Below the pieces are notes generated by a model, which saw only the letters and a program-made list of their open reading frames with translations, made no database searches and was not told the origin of the DNA. 64,000 nucleotides of DNA from Undaria pinnatifida (lineage: Eukaryota; Sar; Phaeophyceae; Laminariales; Alariaceae), in NCBI GenBank assembly GCA_012845835.1, contig JABAKD010000030.1:12627580-12691579 (forward strand), given 5' to 3'. The position numbers and the translations under genes are program-made. Positions 11,101 to 21,500 of the stretch are shown here, in pieces. Position 1 is the stretch's first letter. The number at the start of each line of letters is the position of its first letter.

Positions 11101-12270
11101 CCGACCTTCCCCCCCCCCCCCCCCGCCCGCCATGATCACGCCAGGTACAACGAGACCAGAGAAGCAGAGCTACCCCCAACAAGCCCCGGAGGAGGGGCAG
11201 CGGCACGTGCTGTCGACATCACCACCCTTGCTACCACAGCCAACCGCTTTTCGGCGGTCGCTAAGACCGCCGAAAACAGCCAATCGTCTCGAACAAAGAA
11301 AACGAACGAAAACGAACAACAAAAACTCGGACCGGGGTCGCCGAGCCCCTCAAATCAACACCAACAAGCCCGTTTATCAGTGCCATCAAAGAAGCAAGAG
11401 GGTCGCGACGACGTCGGTATCAGTACTTCCGTCGGTACATCTGTAGGCGAAAACACCCCCGGTAAACTATGCGCGGTCTGCCTCGCAGAACTGTCACCGA
11501 CGGCCATGTGCGACCGCTGTGCACGGCTAGCTGCGAGCGCTTTTAAGGACATCCACGGCTCGCGTCGCGGGCGGCTAATCCTCGTACCCCACGGACACGC
11601 CTTCGGGATAAGCGAGGAAGACTTGTTGGAGAGGGAAGGGGACAGCGTAAGACGGTGGACGCGGCTTTTCGACGACAGCACCGACGCCGATTTCTTCTAC
11701 AACGTCTACTACGACTCCTCGGTTTGGAGGAATGGGATCGTTTTGCCGGAGGCCGAGAACATTGCCAAGGGCGGCCGACGACGCCGAAAGGGTGGCGGCG
11801 GTGGCAGGGGTGGCGGTGTTGCCATTGACGCGACCGATTCCATCACCCTCCGCAAAAAAACGCCTTCTGAACACCGATCCGCCCGGTCTTCGAGAGGCTC
11901 CACTACACCGATTGCGACACAACCAGCAGCAGCTCCGGGTAGACCCACGTCAGAATCCCACCGCCCCCCTTCTTTGGAACGCCCAGCGGCTGCCGCGCGC
12001 TCCGGGGCCGAGTCGCGAGGCGACGGCGACAGGAACCACGCCATTCCCAACGTAGTCTTCGATGCTCACAAGCAACCTTATCCCAAGTCCAGGTTGGTGT
12101 TCGCGCAGATCAAGGATGCGACAGCGGCGTGGAAGGGGGGGGGGTTGAGAGGGGTGACGCCTGGTGCGGGTACCGGGCGACCGGGGTCGCGGCCGCCAAC
12201 AGGTGGTCGGGCTGTCTCCAGACCGGTCTCGAAGATGGGCACGCCCTTCCCCGTGGTGCCGATGTCGTAG
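4936..12270 (+). CDS. unrecognised seven-exon gene, CxxC-containing protein
   Basis: Exons at 4936-5175, 5757-5882, 6810-6958, 8052-8443, 9183-9207, 9287-9481 and 11145-12270 join in frame to 750 residues. All introns are GT-AG (581, 927, 1093, 739, 79 and 1663 bases). The N-terminus (residues 1-55) is basic then acidic low complexity (SSSSREEYDDDEDDEDD). Residues 65-310 look folded and helical, with segments such as KWGIKQAHLESVYSRFART, VDFARLVIMCCDLARLGDY and VVQFQRFLRSKII. Residues 377-480 are disordered. C485, C488, C498 and C501 form C-x2-C-x9-C-x2-C, possibly a zinc-binding knuckle, followed by about 90 globular residues and a Gly/Pro/Arg-rich tail. I do not recognise the family. A distant resemblance to EF-hand-type helical proteins is only an impression; no EF loop is seen. 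Exons 1-4 and 7 are fairly secure. Exon 5 (25 bases) and its borders are the weak point: the gene could instead end at the TGA at 8458-8460, leaving a second gene at 9287-12270. Confidence 0.55.
5757..5882 (+). CDS. exon 2 of the unrecognised gene
   Basis: The acceptor CGCAG and donor GTGAGG bound 42 codons in phase 0. The translated segment is amphipathic (AHLESVYSRFARTIIR). Reading through the donor leads straight into a 22-base C run, which supports the splice. Confidence 0.6.
5915..5936. repeat. C homopolymer, 22 bases
   Basis: An uninterrupted C run inside an intron, 32 bases after the exon 2 donor. C/G runs of this size recur through the window. Confidence 0.9.
6285..6358 (+). repeat. 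diverged fragment of the MSFDEIFDL repeat family
   Basis: Shares CTTGCAAAGATGAGT and CTCACGGCTGACGTCCTT-type words with the family core and ends in the typical T-rich stretch and TATAAAA. It lies in an intron of the plus-strand gene. The same diverged subtype is present at 54235-54300. Confidence 0.6.
6370..6510 (+). repeat. dispersed repeat, GTAATGAGCGCCCAAA family
   Basis: Carries GTAATGAGCGCCCAAA, GGAGGTGTCT and GGCAAGCAACAAA in the same order as copies at 16190-16345 and 18185-18310 (plus) and 14150-14200 and 54990-55125 (minus). In the other copies a C run follows; here it is only CTCTCCCC. Confidence 0.7.
6810..6958 (+). CDS. exon 3 of the unrecognised gene
   Basis: The acceptor ATCCAG and donor GTAAGC bound 49 codons plus two bases. 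It encodes a hydrophobic helical stretch rich in Leu, Val and Cys. The last bases and the donor are duplicated about 90 bases downstream (7028-7062). Confidence 0.6.
7066..7383 (-). mobile_element. tRNA-derived SINE, full-length copy
   Basis: Read on the minus strand, the element starts with a tRNA-like head: an A-box-like TGGCGTATCAGG and a B-box-like GAGTTCGAGCC about 40 bases apart. A ~230-base body follows, and it ends in an A-rich tail (seen as a T run at 7069-7094 on the plus strand). Nearly the same sequence sits at 55880-56191, and a truncated relative at 51360-51600. SINEs are transcribed by RNA polymerase III from the head and moved by a LINE's enzyme; no LINE ORF is present in this window. 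It is inserted antisense in an intron. Confidence 0.75.
8052..8443 (+). CDS. exon 4 of the unrecognised gene
   Basis: The acceptor CACCTAG and donor GTGAGA bound 392 bases. The frame continues from exon 3 through a split Arg codon. Residues of the form LVQEVIAVIH and VDLLVKILTAEA suggest helices, followed by a charged, disordered stretch and a hydrophobic end. If unspliced, the frame stops at 8458-8460. Confidence 0.55.
8680..9130 (+). repeat. dispersed repeat containing a GATCATATA array
   Basis: An array of 9-base units (GATCATATA and GATCATCTA variants) fills about 8702-8915. The flank at 8935-9130 (ACAGATCCAACCTTGGAA, TAACATG, GAGCTAGA words) matches 35820-36010 in the same order. The copy at 35.7 kb has only a short remnant of the array, so the microsatellite expanded inside this copy. 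Palindromic units (TCTAGATCATCTAGA) could fold into hairpins. Confidence 0.75.
9183..9207 (+). CDS. candidate 25-base microexon of the unrecognised gene
   Basis: Between an ACCAAG acceptor and a GTAAGT donor lie 25 bases that link exon 4 (phase 1) to exon 6 (phase 2) in frame, giving TRRKWAE. Supported only by splice signals and phase. Confidence 0.35.
9287..9481 (+). CDS. exon 6 of the unrecognised gene
   Basis: The acceptor AGGAAG and donor GTCGGT bound 195 bases encoding helical sequence such as SDAYHDMFDRIRSRHDAWAV. The donor is placed just before a purine repeat that would encode poly-Gly, and it joins in phase to the acceptor at 11144. Confidence 0.5.
   Translation, partial: PVLASATKACGGSRCRPSGIPRTVRRLPRYVRSHTESTRCLGGRYRPAALARLGSAHGGSLLRA
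9538..9715 (+). repeat. GAG/GGAGCA microsatellite
   Basis: About 180 bases of GAG and AGGAGC units on the plus strand, within an intron. Every frame is open, producing spurious Glu-, Gly- and Leu-rich frames. Confidence 0.9.
11107..11124. repeat. C-rich run next to a splice acceptor
   Basis: A run of C bases lies about 20 bases before the acceptor of the last exon and probably acts as its polypyrimidine tract. Confidence 0.6.
11145..12270 (+). CDS. last exon of the unrecognised gene, with CxxC...CxxC motif
   Basis: Acceptor ACGCCAG, 1126 bases, stop TAG at 12268-12270. The four-Cys motif lies at about 11470-11523. The segment after it (LFDDSTDADFFYNVYYDSSV) is acidic and aromatic, unlike the low-complexity flanks, so it is probably a folded region. 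The tail has GGRRRRKGGGGGRGGG (RGG-like), which in other proteins often binds RNA. Confidence 0.65.
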
Positions 12271-13654
12271 GCGAGACGCGCTCGGTATAAAAAAGGGGCG
12301 GCGCAACAGCAGGCAGCGGTGGTGTGACTATTCGGTGTGTTCTGGGAGCAGTGCCCCACTCGTCCGCTTATATCGATACTTCTTGGCAACGTTGGTTGGG
12401 AACGCTCTATGCTGTAGTAGTGGCAAGTGTAGTGCTGTGCGAGTACCAACACCAGGAAATGCCCGTGTGGTTGCTGCGCTTTCGGGTTGCTTTGTGTTGG
12501 ACATTTTCGGTGCTCTTGCTGTGGGGCTGGGAGGGCCCCGTGTTGCCATCTGTCCTACGGGACCAAGCGTTGCGCTGGAGTGCATGTTGGGGCATTGTGT
12601 GCTCAAGGTCTCAGCAAAATTTTGACCTGCCGCGCGTTGCTTGGGCTGTCTTTGCTTCTTGCTCACCACGGGTAGTTTCTTGTTTCCATACTGACGTCTC
12701 GTGACAAAAAGAGGGAACCATTATTGCAAGTTTTACAAGATGACCATTCACAAAACTGCGCGCACGAAATAACGTTTTGCTGCGATAGCGCCTGCCAAGT
12801 ATGATAAGGCCACACATTTGCATGACAAAAATAATATTTCGGGAACATTGGGAGTGACCAACGACTGATTCTGCGATAGCCCGGCCCTAAACCAGCGATT
12901 GTGTTTAACGAACGAACGTTACATGGCTGCTCGATACGAGGAAAGATGTTATTACTATGAAAAACGTATCTTCAAATATATCATTGTTTGCGAAGGACTA
13001 TCGAACTACGACGTCGGGTCGGGAGCTGGTTTCAAAACCGGTGGTTTTGTTAACGAAAAGTTGGCGGGACACCGCAGAACGACTCGAACTTCAACGTTGA
13101 AGTTCGTACTAGTACTAAGACTGCACGTTGTCATACTAGTACTAAGACTGCACATTGTCGAATGTGGCAAGCACAATAACAGCAGCTCTACTACAATAAC
13201 ACAATAGTAGCCGGGAAAAGAGGAAAAAGAAGACATTGTACTGCAGGTCTGAGCACAGCCGTTCGTACGTTGCACAAGAAGAGCTGTGTGTGCTTCGCAT
13301 TAACTTGATGTATGTATCCTCCTATCTACACGTACGTACAAGCCTCAACAGGACCCATAGGTGTAAACGACGGTTTCGCGCCATTTTTTTAAATAATAAT
13401 AAGTAGCATACTCAACAATTATTCGCATACATGCGATACATGAGTTACTTTTTGGTTTTTATTTTCAAGTACAGATTCAAAAAATAAAGCCAGGGGCGCA
13501 CCGACGATGTATTTTGTCATGTGTGAGTAGTGGGCTAGTTGCAAGAGTGCTGTGCATCGTTCAGCCGTACGTTCGAACTTTTTCGTCGATTTTATTATGC
13601 TCTCTTCTTTGCAATCCGCGTGGTGTTTTCTTATACCGGTACAAAATTGAAAGA
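12271..13654. other. intergenic, no gene recognised
   Basis: Short overlapping frames on both strands only. It contains the presumed 3' end of the plus-strand gene and the palindrome and direct repeats described separately. Confidence 0.4.
13085..13106. repeat. perfect 22-bp palindrome
   Basis: CGAACTTCAAC followed at once by its reverse complement. It is next to two direct copies of a 20-base unit beginning TACTAGTACTAAGAC, at 13107-13126 and 13134-13153. Confidence 0.8.
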
Positions 13655-13905
13655 CACTACATACAGCCATGAGATCGAAGATTTCGTCGAAACTCATATT
13701 TTGCAAGCTGTGTGTGATATGCTCCGATCACGTGTGTCACTGGGCTGTGTGTCCTCATAGGGAATAGAGGTCGGCGACTCCCCTTAGAACTAGCTAGTAC
13801 CAGGTTCAATAGGGTGATTCATGTGCATGAATCGATCTGTGCGCAGAAACTAAAAAGCCCGTTTTTGAGGGGGACAAAATCTGACGGCTGTGGAAGGAAA
13901 TGCAC
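13655..13905 (-). repeat. MSFDEIFDL repeat family, near full-length minus copy
   Basis: Read on the minus strand it has all modules in order: a CTGTCAGATTTTGTCCCC-like start (here GCCGTCAGATTTTG), GTTTCTGCGCACAGA, AAGGGGAGTCGCCGACC, ATGAGGACACACA, ATCACACACAGCTTGCAAA, and the ATG frame MSFDEIFDL. A plus copy follows immediately, forming an inverted pair. Confidence 0.8.
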
Positions 13906-13920
13906 CAGTTTATTATGTAT

Positions 13921-14092
13921 ATGCTACAGTGTAGTGCCAAGGGGAGTCGCCAACCTCTATCCTTAATGAGAACACACAACCCGTAATACGCGCGATCGGA
14001 GTATGTATCACACACAGCTTGCAAAGATGAGTTTCGACAAAATATTCGATCTCACAGCTGGAGTGTTTTTTAATTTTTATATTATACTGCAG
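13921..14092 (+). repeat. MSFDEIFDL repeat family, plus copy
   Basis: Begins in the middle of the consensus (TGCTACAGTGTAGTGCC) and runs to the T/A-rich end. The frame reads MSFDKIFDLTAGV and stops soon after. Confidence 0.8.
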
Positions 14093-14124
14093 TCGTATGA
14101 CGGGTGAGGGGAGGGCGTTCTTTT

Positions 14125-14235
14125 TTTTAAAGGGGGGGGGGGGGGGGGGGCATGCTCATTTGTTGCTTGCCTTAGTCATTTGACCATTGACCACGCATGG
14201 AGGGGGGGGGGGGTTAAGGGGGGGGGGGGGTTCAA
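14125..14235 (-). repeat. G runs around a minus copy of the GAGCGCCCAAA family
   Basis: Three G runs of 10-20 bases enclose a piece (TGCTTGCCTTAGTCATTTGACC) that is the reverse complement of the end of the repeat at 16190-16345, so the C-run side faces left here. Confidence 0.65.
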
Positions 14236-14435
14236 AATTGTTTAGGCCGCATAGATGAATAGGAGCTTACCGCACGCACGCGTGATGCTAGGTTTCGGCG
14301 ATGGTGGGGGCGGCGGGGAGGTGAGGAGGGGTGATTGGAACTTGAAGACCATATAAATCTGTTGAAGCTACTGCATGGATGGCTTTGAAGGAAAAGAGAT
14401 GGTATCACCTGTATGTCGGGTAGTTATTATTGTAT

Positions 14436-14495
14436 GGTGGATGGTGGGGCTCGAACCCACGATCCGAAAACCCATGGACTCTAGCGGATTTTGAT
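14436..14495 (-). repeat. tRNA-like fragment
   Basis: On the minus strand CCATGGGTTTTCGG is followed by GTGGGTTCGAGCCCCACCATCCACCA. This matches the tRNA-like part of the repeats at 2610-2650 and 33570-33620. No 5' half that pairs with the acceptor stem was found, so it is not called a tRNA gene. Confidence 0.55.
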
Positions 14496-14876
14496 TTTTG
14501 GTGGGGCGGCGGGGGACGGGACCGGGGGTGAAGTGGATGGGAGCAAAATATTCTACCTGGGCATGTAAATGCAGACATGATGCCCAATATTTCAAAGATA
14601 AACTATGCGAGGTGGATGGGAGAAAAATATTCGGGATCTAGTTGGTTTTACGTTAATTGTTCTGTAGCGGTTTTGATTTCCGTACATTATAAGAAGTACG
14701 TGTGGTACCTATGGCATGCTGTTTCGTACTTTTTGAACACCAACGATTTTTCTGGTGCAAGTTCGTGTCTTCCCCACAAATGGACCAATCAAAACGCCTT
14801 GGTGCAATATGATGTTATGCTGTTAGCGCTATTGGAAACAATTTCGACCCCGACAGCAGCAACAACAACCAAATAA

Positions 14877-14898
14877 CTAACCAACCAACCATCCAACC

Positions 14899-14933
<35 letters not shown>

Positions 14934-15075
14934 GAACTAACTAACTAACTAACTAACTAACTAAGTAACTAGCTAACTAACTAACTAACTAACTGAATAA
15001 CTAACTAACTAAATAACTATCTAACTAACTACATAACCGACTAACTAACCAACTAACTAACTAACTAACTAGCTC
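14877..15075. repeat. (CTAA)n microsatellite
   Basis: About 200 bases of CTAA units with scattered substitutions. Confidence 0.95.
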
Positions 15076-15130
15076 TAGATTACTTGCAATTAAATCAGTC
15101 CTCTTCAAGCACTACGTACGCCTACTACAT

Positions 15131-15273
15131 TGGTAGTAGTAGTAGTAGTAGTAGTAGTAGCAGTAGTAGTAGTAGTAGTAGCAGTAGTAGTAGTAGCAGT
15201 AGTAGTAGTAGTAGTAGCAGTAGTAGTAGTAGTAGCAGTAGTAGTAGTAGTAGTAGCAGTAGTAGTAGTAGTG

Positions 15274-15306
<33 letters not shown>
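15131..15306. repeat. (AGT)n microsatellite with AGC interruptions
   Basis: About 175 bases of AGT triplets with regularly spaced AGC. The open frames it produces (poly-Ser, poly-Val, poly-Thr) are not taken as genes. Confidence 0.95.
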
Positions 15307-15780
15307 CCATGTACCGCATCTATATGTACACGATAGCTTCCCACCTGGTCTCCCTCGATGATACGGTGGAAATGCATCCAATTATTAATGACGACTGTCG
15401 TCTTGGGTTACAGGTATAATAATAATCAACCAATCAAATTTCACCGAGGATCGACGCCCGAATGGGTGGATAGGGTGTATAGTGGACCGTAACTGGACCG
15501 AGTCCGGCGTGATGAAGGCTGTGTTCTCTTCGCCGGGGGTTTCGCTAGTGGCTGTGAGCTTGCGCAAGTCCTACACCACTCGGAGGGATGACTTTCCGGG
15601 TGGCTAACTCCACTATTTCCACCGCACCTGGTCCTCAGGGGTTATGCCGGGTCGACTTACTCACGCATCCATATAGAACGGCAACTTGCACTGCTTGAGT
15701 AGACTACCTGGTAGTGGTGACCACCGGTCGGGACAGCTCGCGCTGTCGTTACACCACGGGAACGGAAGGATATACTACAG

Positions 15781-15913
15781 CTAGCGCTGCGTTGCGGATG
15801 CAGTTGAGTTAATTTGACACACGACGCGTGTGTATGAAATACATGCAAGTGTGGTGAGCTTGAGTTTTTTTCTTCCCCATCCGCCGGAGGAATAAAAAAA
15901 AAAAAAAAAAAAC
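15781..15913 (+). mobile_element. poly(A)-tailed dispersed element
   Basis: Words GACACACGACGCGT, AAGTGTGGTGAGCT and CCCCATCCGCCGGAGGA end in an A run. The same order occurs at 42226-42366, and the last part at 26876-26941. The constant 3' end with a poly(A) tail and variable 5' end is the pattern of retroposed copies; an upstream extension of this copy to about 15430 is possible. Confidence 0.65.
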
Positions 15914-16019
15914 GGGAAGCGCCTGTAAAACCATGGAAAGAAAAACCTGCATGCCGCATGTTCCATCAAATATTCAGTCCATTCAGACCAATTTCAGAGA
16001 TGAACCAGTATAATACTAA

Positions 16020-16712
16020 TACATGAGTACCCCCCCTCCCCCGCAAATTAGTACGCCCCCTCCCCCCTCCCCCGCCCGCCGACTATCGCCTAGATCCAGC
16101 ATCACGCGTACAGTAAGCTCCTATGCATTTATGCGACCTAAAAATGTTGGAACTCCCCCACCCCCCCCCCCCGGGATAAGAAAAGCAAACAGTTTCTATG
16201 GAATAGATGGAAAAAGCGTAATGAGCGCCCAAACGTTGGAGGTGTCTGTATTAGGGGTAGGAATGAGCGGTGCTCCGTCTCGGAAGGGACGCGTGGTCAG
16301 TGGTATGGTCAAACGACTTAGGCAAGCAACAAATGAGTACCCCCCCCCCCCCCCCCCCCCTCCTGCTTTAAAACCCAGCCCTCCCCCCACCAGTCATAGG
16401 ATTTACCTGGTACCTGGTACAAGATATACACGATAAGCTAATGCATTCCTTCCGCACAGCCGTCAGATTGTGTTCCCCTAAAAAACGGGTTTTATAGTTT
16501 CCGCGCACAGATTAACTAGCATCACCCTGTTGACCCTGGTACAAGCTACACTGCTGTAGTTCTAAGGGGAGTCGCCGACCTATATATCCTTAATGACGAC
16601 ACACCCAGTAATACGCCTGATCGGAGTATCACACACAGCTTGCAAATATGAGTTTCGACGATATCTTCGATCTCACAGCTGGAGTGCATTTAATTTTTTA
16701 CTCCGTATAATA
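16020..16712 (+). repeat. composite repeat: C-run module, GAGCGCCCAAA module, MSFDEIFDL module
   Basis: Modules that occur apart elsewhere are joined here: C-rich blocks with CGCCTAGATCCAGCA at 16080-16110, the GTAATGAGCGCCCAAA module at 16215-16340, a 20-base C run, then the MSFDEIFDL module at 16440-16712 ending TATAATATA. This is probably one long element from which shorter copies derive. Confidence 0.7.
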
Positions 16713-16989
16713 TAGGCCGGCGCGACTCCCATTGGAAGTTGTATATTGTATGGTTAGAGGGATGGTTACGGTTGTAGCGTTTGCACGGCCATTGTTATGT
16801 AAATAACTCATTTTTAGTCTACATCGTTTCCCTTCGGAATGTGAGCGCCTTGGAATCCAGAGAGAGGGCGTCGCAAGTTGAAACAAAAAAGAGGAGCACA
16901 GGCGTGCCTATCGGCTAAAACCAGGGATGGACGCAATACAAGAAAAAACAATCTTGAAAAACGGAGGCTTAAACAGTTGAGCCACCGCG

Positions 16990-17100
16990 CCAGTGCCAAC
17001 CGGCAGCAGTATAACTAGTATAAGCAGTATAAGTAGTATAAGCTGTATGACTAGTATAAGCATTATAACTAGTATAAGCAGTATAAGTAGTATGCTATTA
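16990..17100. repeat. AGTATAAGC-type nonamer array
   Basis: About 100 bases of AGTATAAGC, AGTATAACT and similar units. Confidence 0.85.
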
Positions 17101-17304
17101 TCACCGGGCAAGCTAGTAACGCCGACCAGCCCAAACGAGTTCATAGTTCTGGTCTATATACACTAAATATAGCTATTGGTCCCTGTATAGTGCCGGAATG
17201 TGCACTGTAGAGGCAAATATCAGCACCATAGCAGCAACCGGCACTACTCCGCACACTGACACTACCATACTGTTGTTCCCATCTGTGCCAAGGAATTTTG
17301 TCAA

Positions 17305-17555
17305 GATACGGCCTTGAAAGGCCTGAAATTGTCCGAATTGAGATAATTCGGATGGGTTTCGTATGGTAAGGTTGGCGTTTTATATTCGGGATAGTCAGGA
17401 AATAGCCCGCTCAGATTTCAGAAGCCATCCGGGGCTCTGGTGGAATCGAATGAAGCTACGTCTCTGCGAAGGCTAGGAAAGTGAGTCCTCTCCGAGGACC
17501 TGCTCAATTATTGGCAGACTTGCAGGGAACACTCTGTGTGCCCGCCCAATACTCT
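17305..17555 (+). repeat. second copy of the 2.3 kb repeat module
   Basis: About 250 bases are collinear with 2320-2575 (AAGATACGGCCT, GATGGGTTTCGTATGG, GGGCTCTGGTGGAA, CTCTCCGAGGACCT). The tRNA-like half is missing here. Confidence 0.75.
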
Positions 17556-18184
17556 TACAATTTCACAGGCACAGACAGGCACTATATAGCGAGCAACCGG
17601 CCCCATATCGGGAGCTCTTTTACTTACTGTAGTGGTTCGTATTCAGTGGATTAACACCAATATAATTGCCAGGTGTTTGGTATCGGCCGACGTCGAGCTT
17701 AGGGCGAATACGCATATTATTGTATTCTTGGACTAGCTTCTGAGTCGTTTACCAATAGCATTATTGTTAGGTTGATTATTGCTTTCGCCCGCCCACAGTG
17801 TAGCGTAGATGCCGTTCCGATATCAATATAATTCAACAATACACATTCATTCATAAAAGCGAGCAAGCAACGTGTTCTCTTGTTGTCGCTCCCGGGCGAG
17901 CTTCGCGTCTTCATAGGACTGTTATTATTTTTCGCCTGTACACCGTACATATCATGCATGCGTACGAACACCTGGTATATATCCCCTCTCCGCCCCCCTG
18001 CCCCCCCCCACTATTAAATAGCGTTAATGTGTATGAGTAGAAAGTATCGTATAATACCAGGTACATGTCAATCCGGATATTCACTTGATATTCACCCGTC
18101 TTTCGATGCTGGGAGATAGACGGTGTCCACAGATGGCCAAAGAGGAAGGGGATCAGACTAGCAAAAAAAAGCTGTTAATATACA
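17556..18184. other. no gene recognised
   Basis: Only short frames; no shared repeat or splice-consistent exon seen. Confidence 0.3.
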
Positions 18185-18500
18185 TGGAATAAGCGTACTG
18201 AGCGCCCAAATGTTGTGTCTCCTAGGAGTAAGAGCGATATGCTCCGTGTCGAAATGGATGCATGGTCAACGTCAATGCTCAAGTCACCAAGGCAAGCAAT
18301 AAAATGAGTACGCCCCTCCCCCCCCCCGCCCCCCCCCGCCCCCCACCCGCTGATCCCGCCCCCCCGCCATTGTTAATATGTACGACGATACATACCCGGT
18401 ACCCCCGGCCCCACACACCCCATGTCTCGAAGGAGATGCGTGGTCAATAGTCAGACGTCTACGGCAACCAACAAATGAGTAACCCCCCCCCCCCTCCCCG
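18185..18500 (+). repeat. one and a half copies of the GAGCGCCCAAA/C-run family
   Basis: TGAGCGCCCAAATGTTG at about 18199, GGCAAGCAATAAAATGAGTA at about 18291, then C runs. At 18420-18480 the second half of the unit (CGAAGGAGATGCGTGGTC, CAACAAATGAGTA) appears again and is followed by more C runs. Confidence 0.65.
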
Positions 18501-21500
18501 TGCTCCGCCGGGCATTGTTGGAATGTGTGAAAGGCGTATTGCCTATGCATGCTATCATACGAGCATCCCCCCTCCCCCAACCCTGCCCCCCCCCCGCCGT
18601 CCAATTGTCCAGCCACCGGGACAGGTCCGAAAAAGAAAGACCAAGAAGACTGTCCAAAGTTACAGTTACACGCCCGAGTTCCGACTTTTCCGCATAACCG
18701 TTCTCATGTACCAGTTGATGTACCTGGTATCATGCGACGGGAGCAATATTTGTTGCGCTGACCGCTGTTCACAATAACTTTGCATCTACGATTAGTCAAG
18801 GGTTCCGGTGGCTTGTTTCTTGCCGTAACGCGCGCGCCGGCGGTCTAGAAGCCTCTAACCCGTTTCTCCAACCCCAAATCATTTTGATGGTCCTAGTCTA
18901 AATCCAAGTGTTTCGTCCCTCATGTCGGGAGTGCGGTGCTAAAAGCCGTAAACTAAAAGTAGAACCGTCACGAGCGACAATTACACTCAGTGCATGCAAC
19001 ATGCATCGTCCCATCGCGACTGCTATTACTATTGTCCTGTTCCCAGGACTTCTCACACCCCAGCACCCGCAACATCATAATATGATTAGTAACAAAATGT
19101 GAACTGTTCATATAACTCTGCGTGCTTGCTGTTGATAAGTGCTAGCACCACCACCCTGTTCGCATGGCAAGTCTAATATTTCGCTAGAAAGTACAAGTAG
19201 TCAATCATTATTGCGACGTACGTACACGGGGAAGCATGATATATTTACCATTAATAAAAAAACAAGACGAAGAATGGTCGCGCGTTTGCCGCGAACTTTT
19301 TTGACGTTACGTCGCAACAGGAATCATAGATTATCTGCACACGCGACGTACTACCTGCTTCTTGTAATAGAATTACCACCAGGTACATGGTAAAATCGAC
19401 GAATAAAACTGCTATATATAATTCTACACTCGTTTCCATCTGTCTGCAAATACAGATACGTTATGTCACATTTTGCCGTATTATGTCACGTGGTCATGTG
19501 GGAGCAATGTGTGAGCTATGATAGGAGCTACTTGCTAAGTACTTCTGATCTGGTATGATATAGTACTTATGCGACTCACCCCGCTCCTCATACTATGAAC
19601 CAGGTACCAAATAACTGCCATCACAGCAGCATTGCATTATCATGGGCAGGCACAGACACTTTGGCGATGTGGCCTGTACCCTTTGCCCCCTTTACAAGTA
19701 TCCACACAACCGTTTACACGGACGAACTACTTGTGGGCCATCTTGGCAGGAGTAAACAGGTTAACAATAACAATAAAAACGTTGCGCCACGCCAATGAGG
19801 GGGAGAGGTGCGATCATTGCCATCCATCGCTGGCTGTACAACTGCAAACCTATAGTCTGTCAGACGGCCGGGGCGGTCAACTCCGTCTCAGTGAGCGTCC
19901 CCAAAACAAACTATCCAAGTACGGCAACGAACGACAACAAAGCTGGCAACTCTGACTCTCCTACAAGGTTATAACCGAGGCGAAACTGCACCGCATATGA
20001 TAAGCCATAGACTAAGCCATTGATGAAACCGATGATCTCATTTTCTTTATTTTCTTTTCTTGGATTGATTGTTGACTGAAGGACCCCCACCGCCACGCCC
20101 CCATCCCCCCACGCCCCCGAAGCCCACCAAAACCTGTAACAAGCCTGACAGGGCGCATCGGGCAGCGAGCACAAAGTCCCCTCTCTAAAGTCCCGCCACC
20201 GATATACCGGGTGTTTTAATCTCCCCTCCCCTAACCCCTACCCCGCCTCCATACCGCTCGTCTCCCTCCCCACTCCCTCCCCTGACCCCTCGTAAACCTA
20301 TTACCCCAAAACCTGACTTGAATACCATCCACGTCGCTCAAGCTCGTGCAAGGGCAAGTGCAGGTTATGGTCACGATTCTCGATCACATTTCTCGATCAC
20401 GATTCTCGATCACCATTCTCTCTCGTCTAGTACCGTGTGACAGCAAGATCGAGGAAAAAAAGAACACACAGAACACACAGAGATAACACGCTCTCGCGCG
20501 CGCATAAACACAACATCTACACGGAACTCGTCACTAATGTTATGATACAACTACAAAGAAAGCACACTGTTTTGGTAAGCTGCGACGGGCCAGAAACCGC
20601 CATCAATCAATGTATCGATGCCGAAAGGTGGCTGGCTGCTACAATGGGTATCCGATTTAAGAGCGACCACAATACGAGAACACCGACTTAAGAGCAGTCA
20701 AACCGGTTTGTTCCGCCTTGCGACGCCTATACAAAAACCTGTAGGTTACCCAATCTGAGATAAGACCGGCACGGATATAAGAGCGGTAACACCGGTATGT
20801 TCTGGTATGTTCCGACGGGCTCTTGAATCGGGTACAGTATCTCACTGTAGGTCGGTGGTGCCCATCATACAAAACTGTGAGCGAAAATTCGCGGCAGCTG
20901 CCTCGCCAGAGAAACAAAAAAAGCGAACGAACGAACGGCAGAAAGAGAAACAAGCTAGAGGGCTACGAGGCAGTCCGGTCGGGCACTGCGGTGTGACACG
21001 AAACCGCCCCCACCCAACCCAACCCAACCGAAGCGAAGCGAAGCGAAACGAGAAAACGCAAGCACGAACTACAAGGCAGTAAACATTAGCGTACTGGCGT
21101 CATACTCATACACGGAAGAAGAAAAAAACAAGAATGAAAAATCGAGAATAAGAAAAACAGTCAAGGCAAGGAAAACGGGCTTTCACCAAACATTTAAAAC
21201 GACAGCATGATAAAAAAACTAGTGAGGGGTGGTGGTGATTCCCCTAGGCGAGACGCGAACACGCCTCCCTCTTTTGACAGGCAGCGGAAGGTAGCCTCAC
21301 GGGACCCCCCCCCCCTCCAACTCATGTACTCTCTCAGTAGGGGGGCGAAAAAAGCCACAACGGAGTTCCACACGCGTCGATTTTCCGAAACCCTGACCTA
21401 ACCTTAAAACTAAAAGTCTATCTCATTCGAGCTTCGAGCTCCTAAAAATGCTGTTCTACGAATTAAAACAAACATCCTCCAACGAGTATCACATTGCCCA

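Noticed and set aside
15084-15419. Poly-Ser, poly-Val, poly-Thr and poly-Leu frames
   Set aside because: All derive from an (AGT)n microsatellite.
20221-20260. CCCTAACCCCTACCCC as telomere-like repeat
   Set aside because: Only a single degenerate stretch, with no array.
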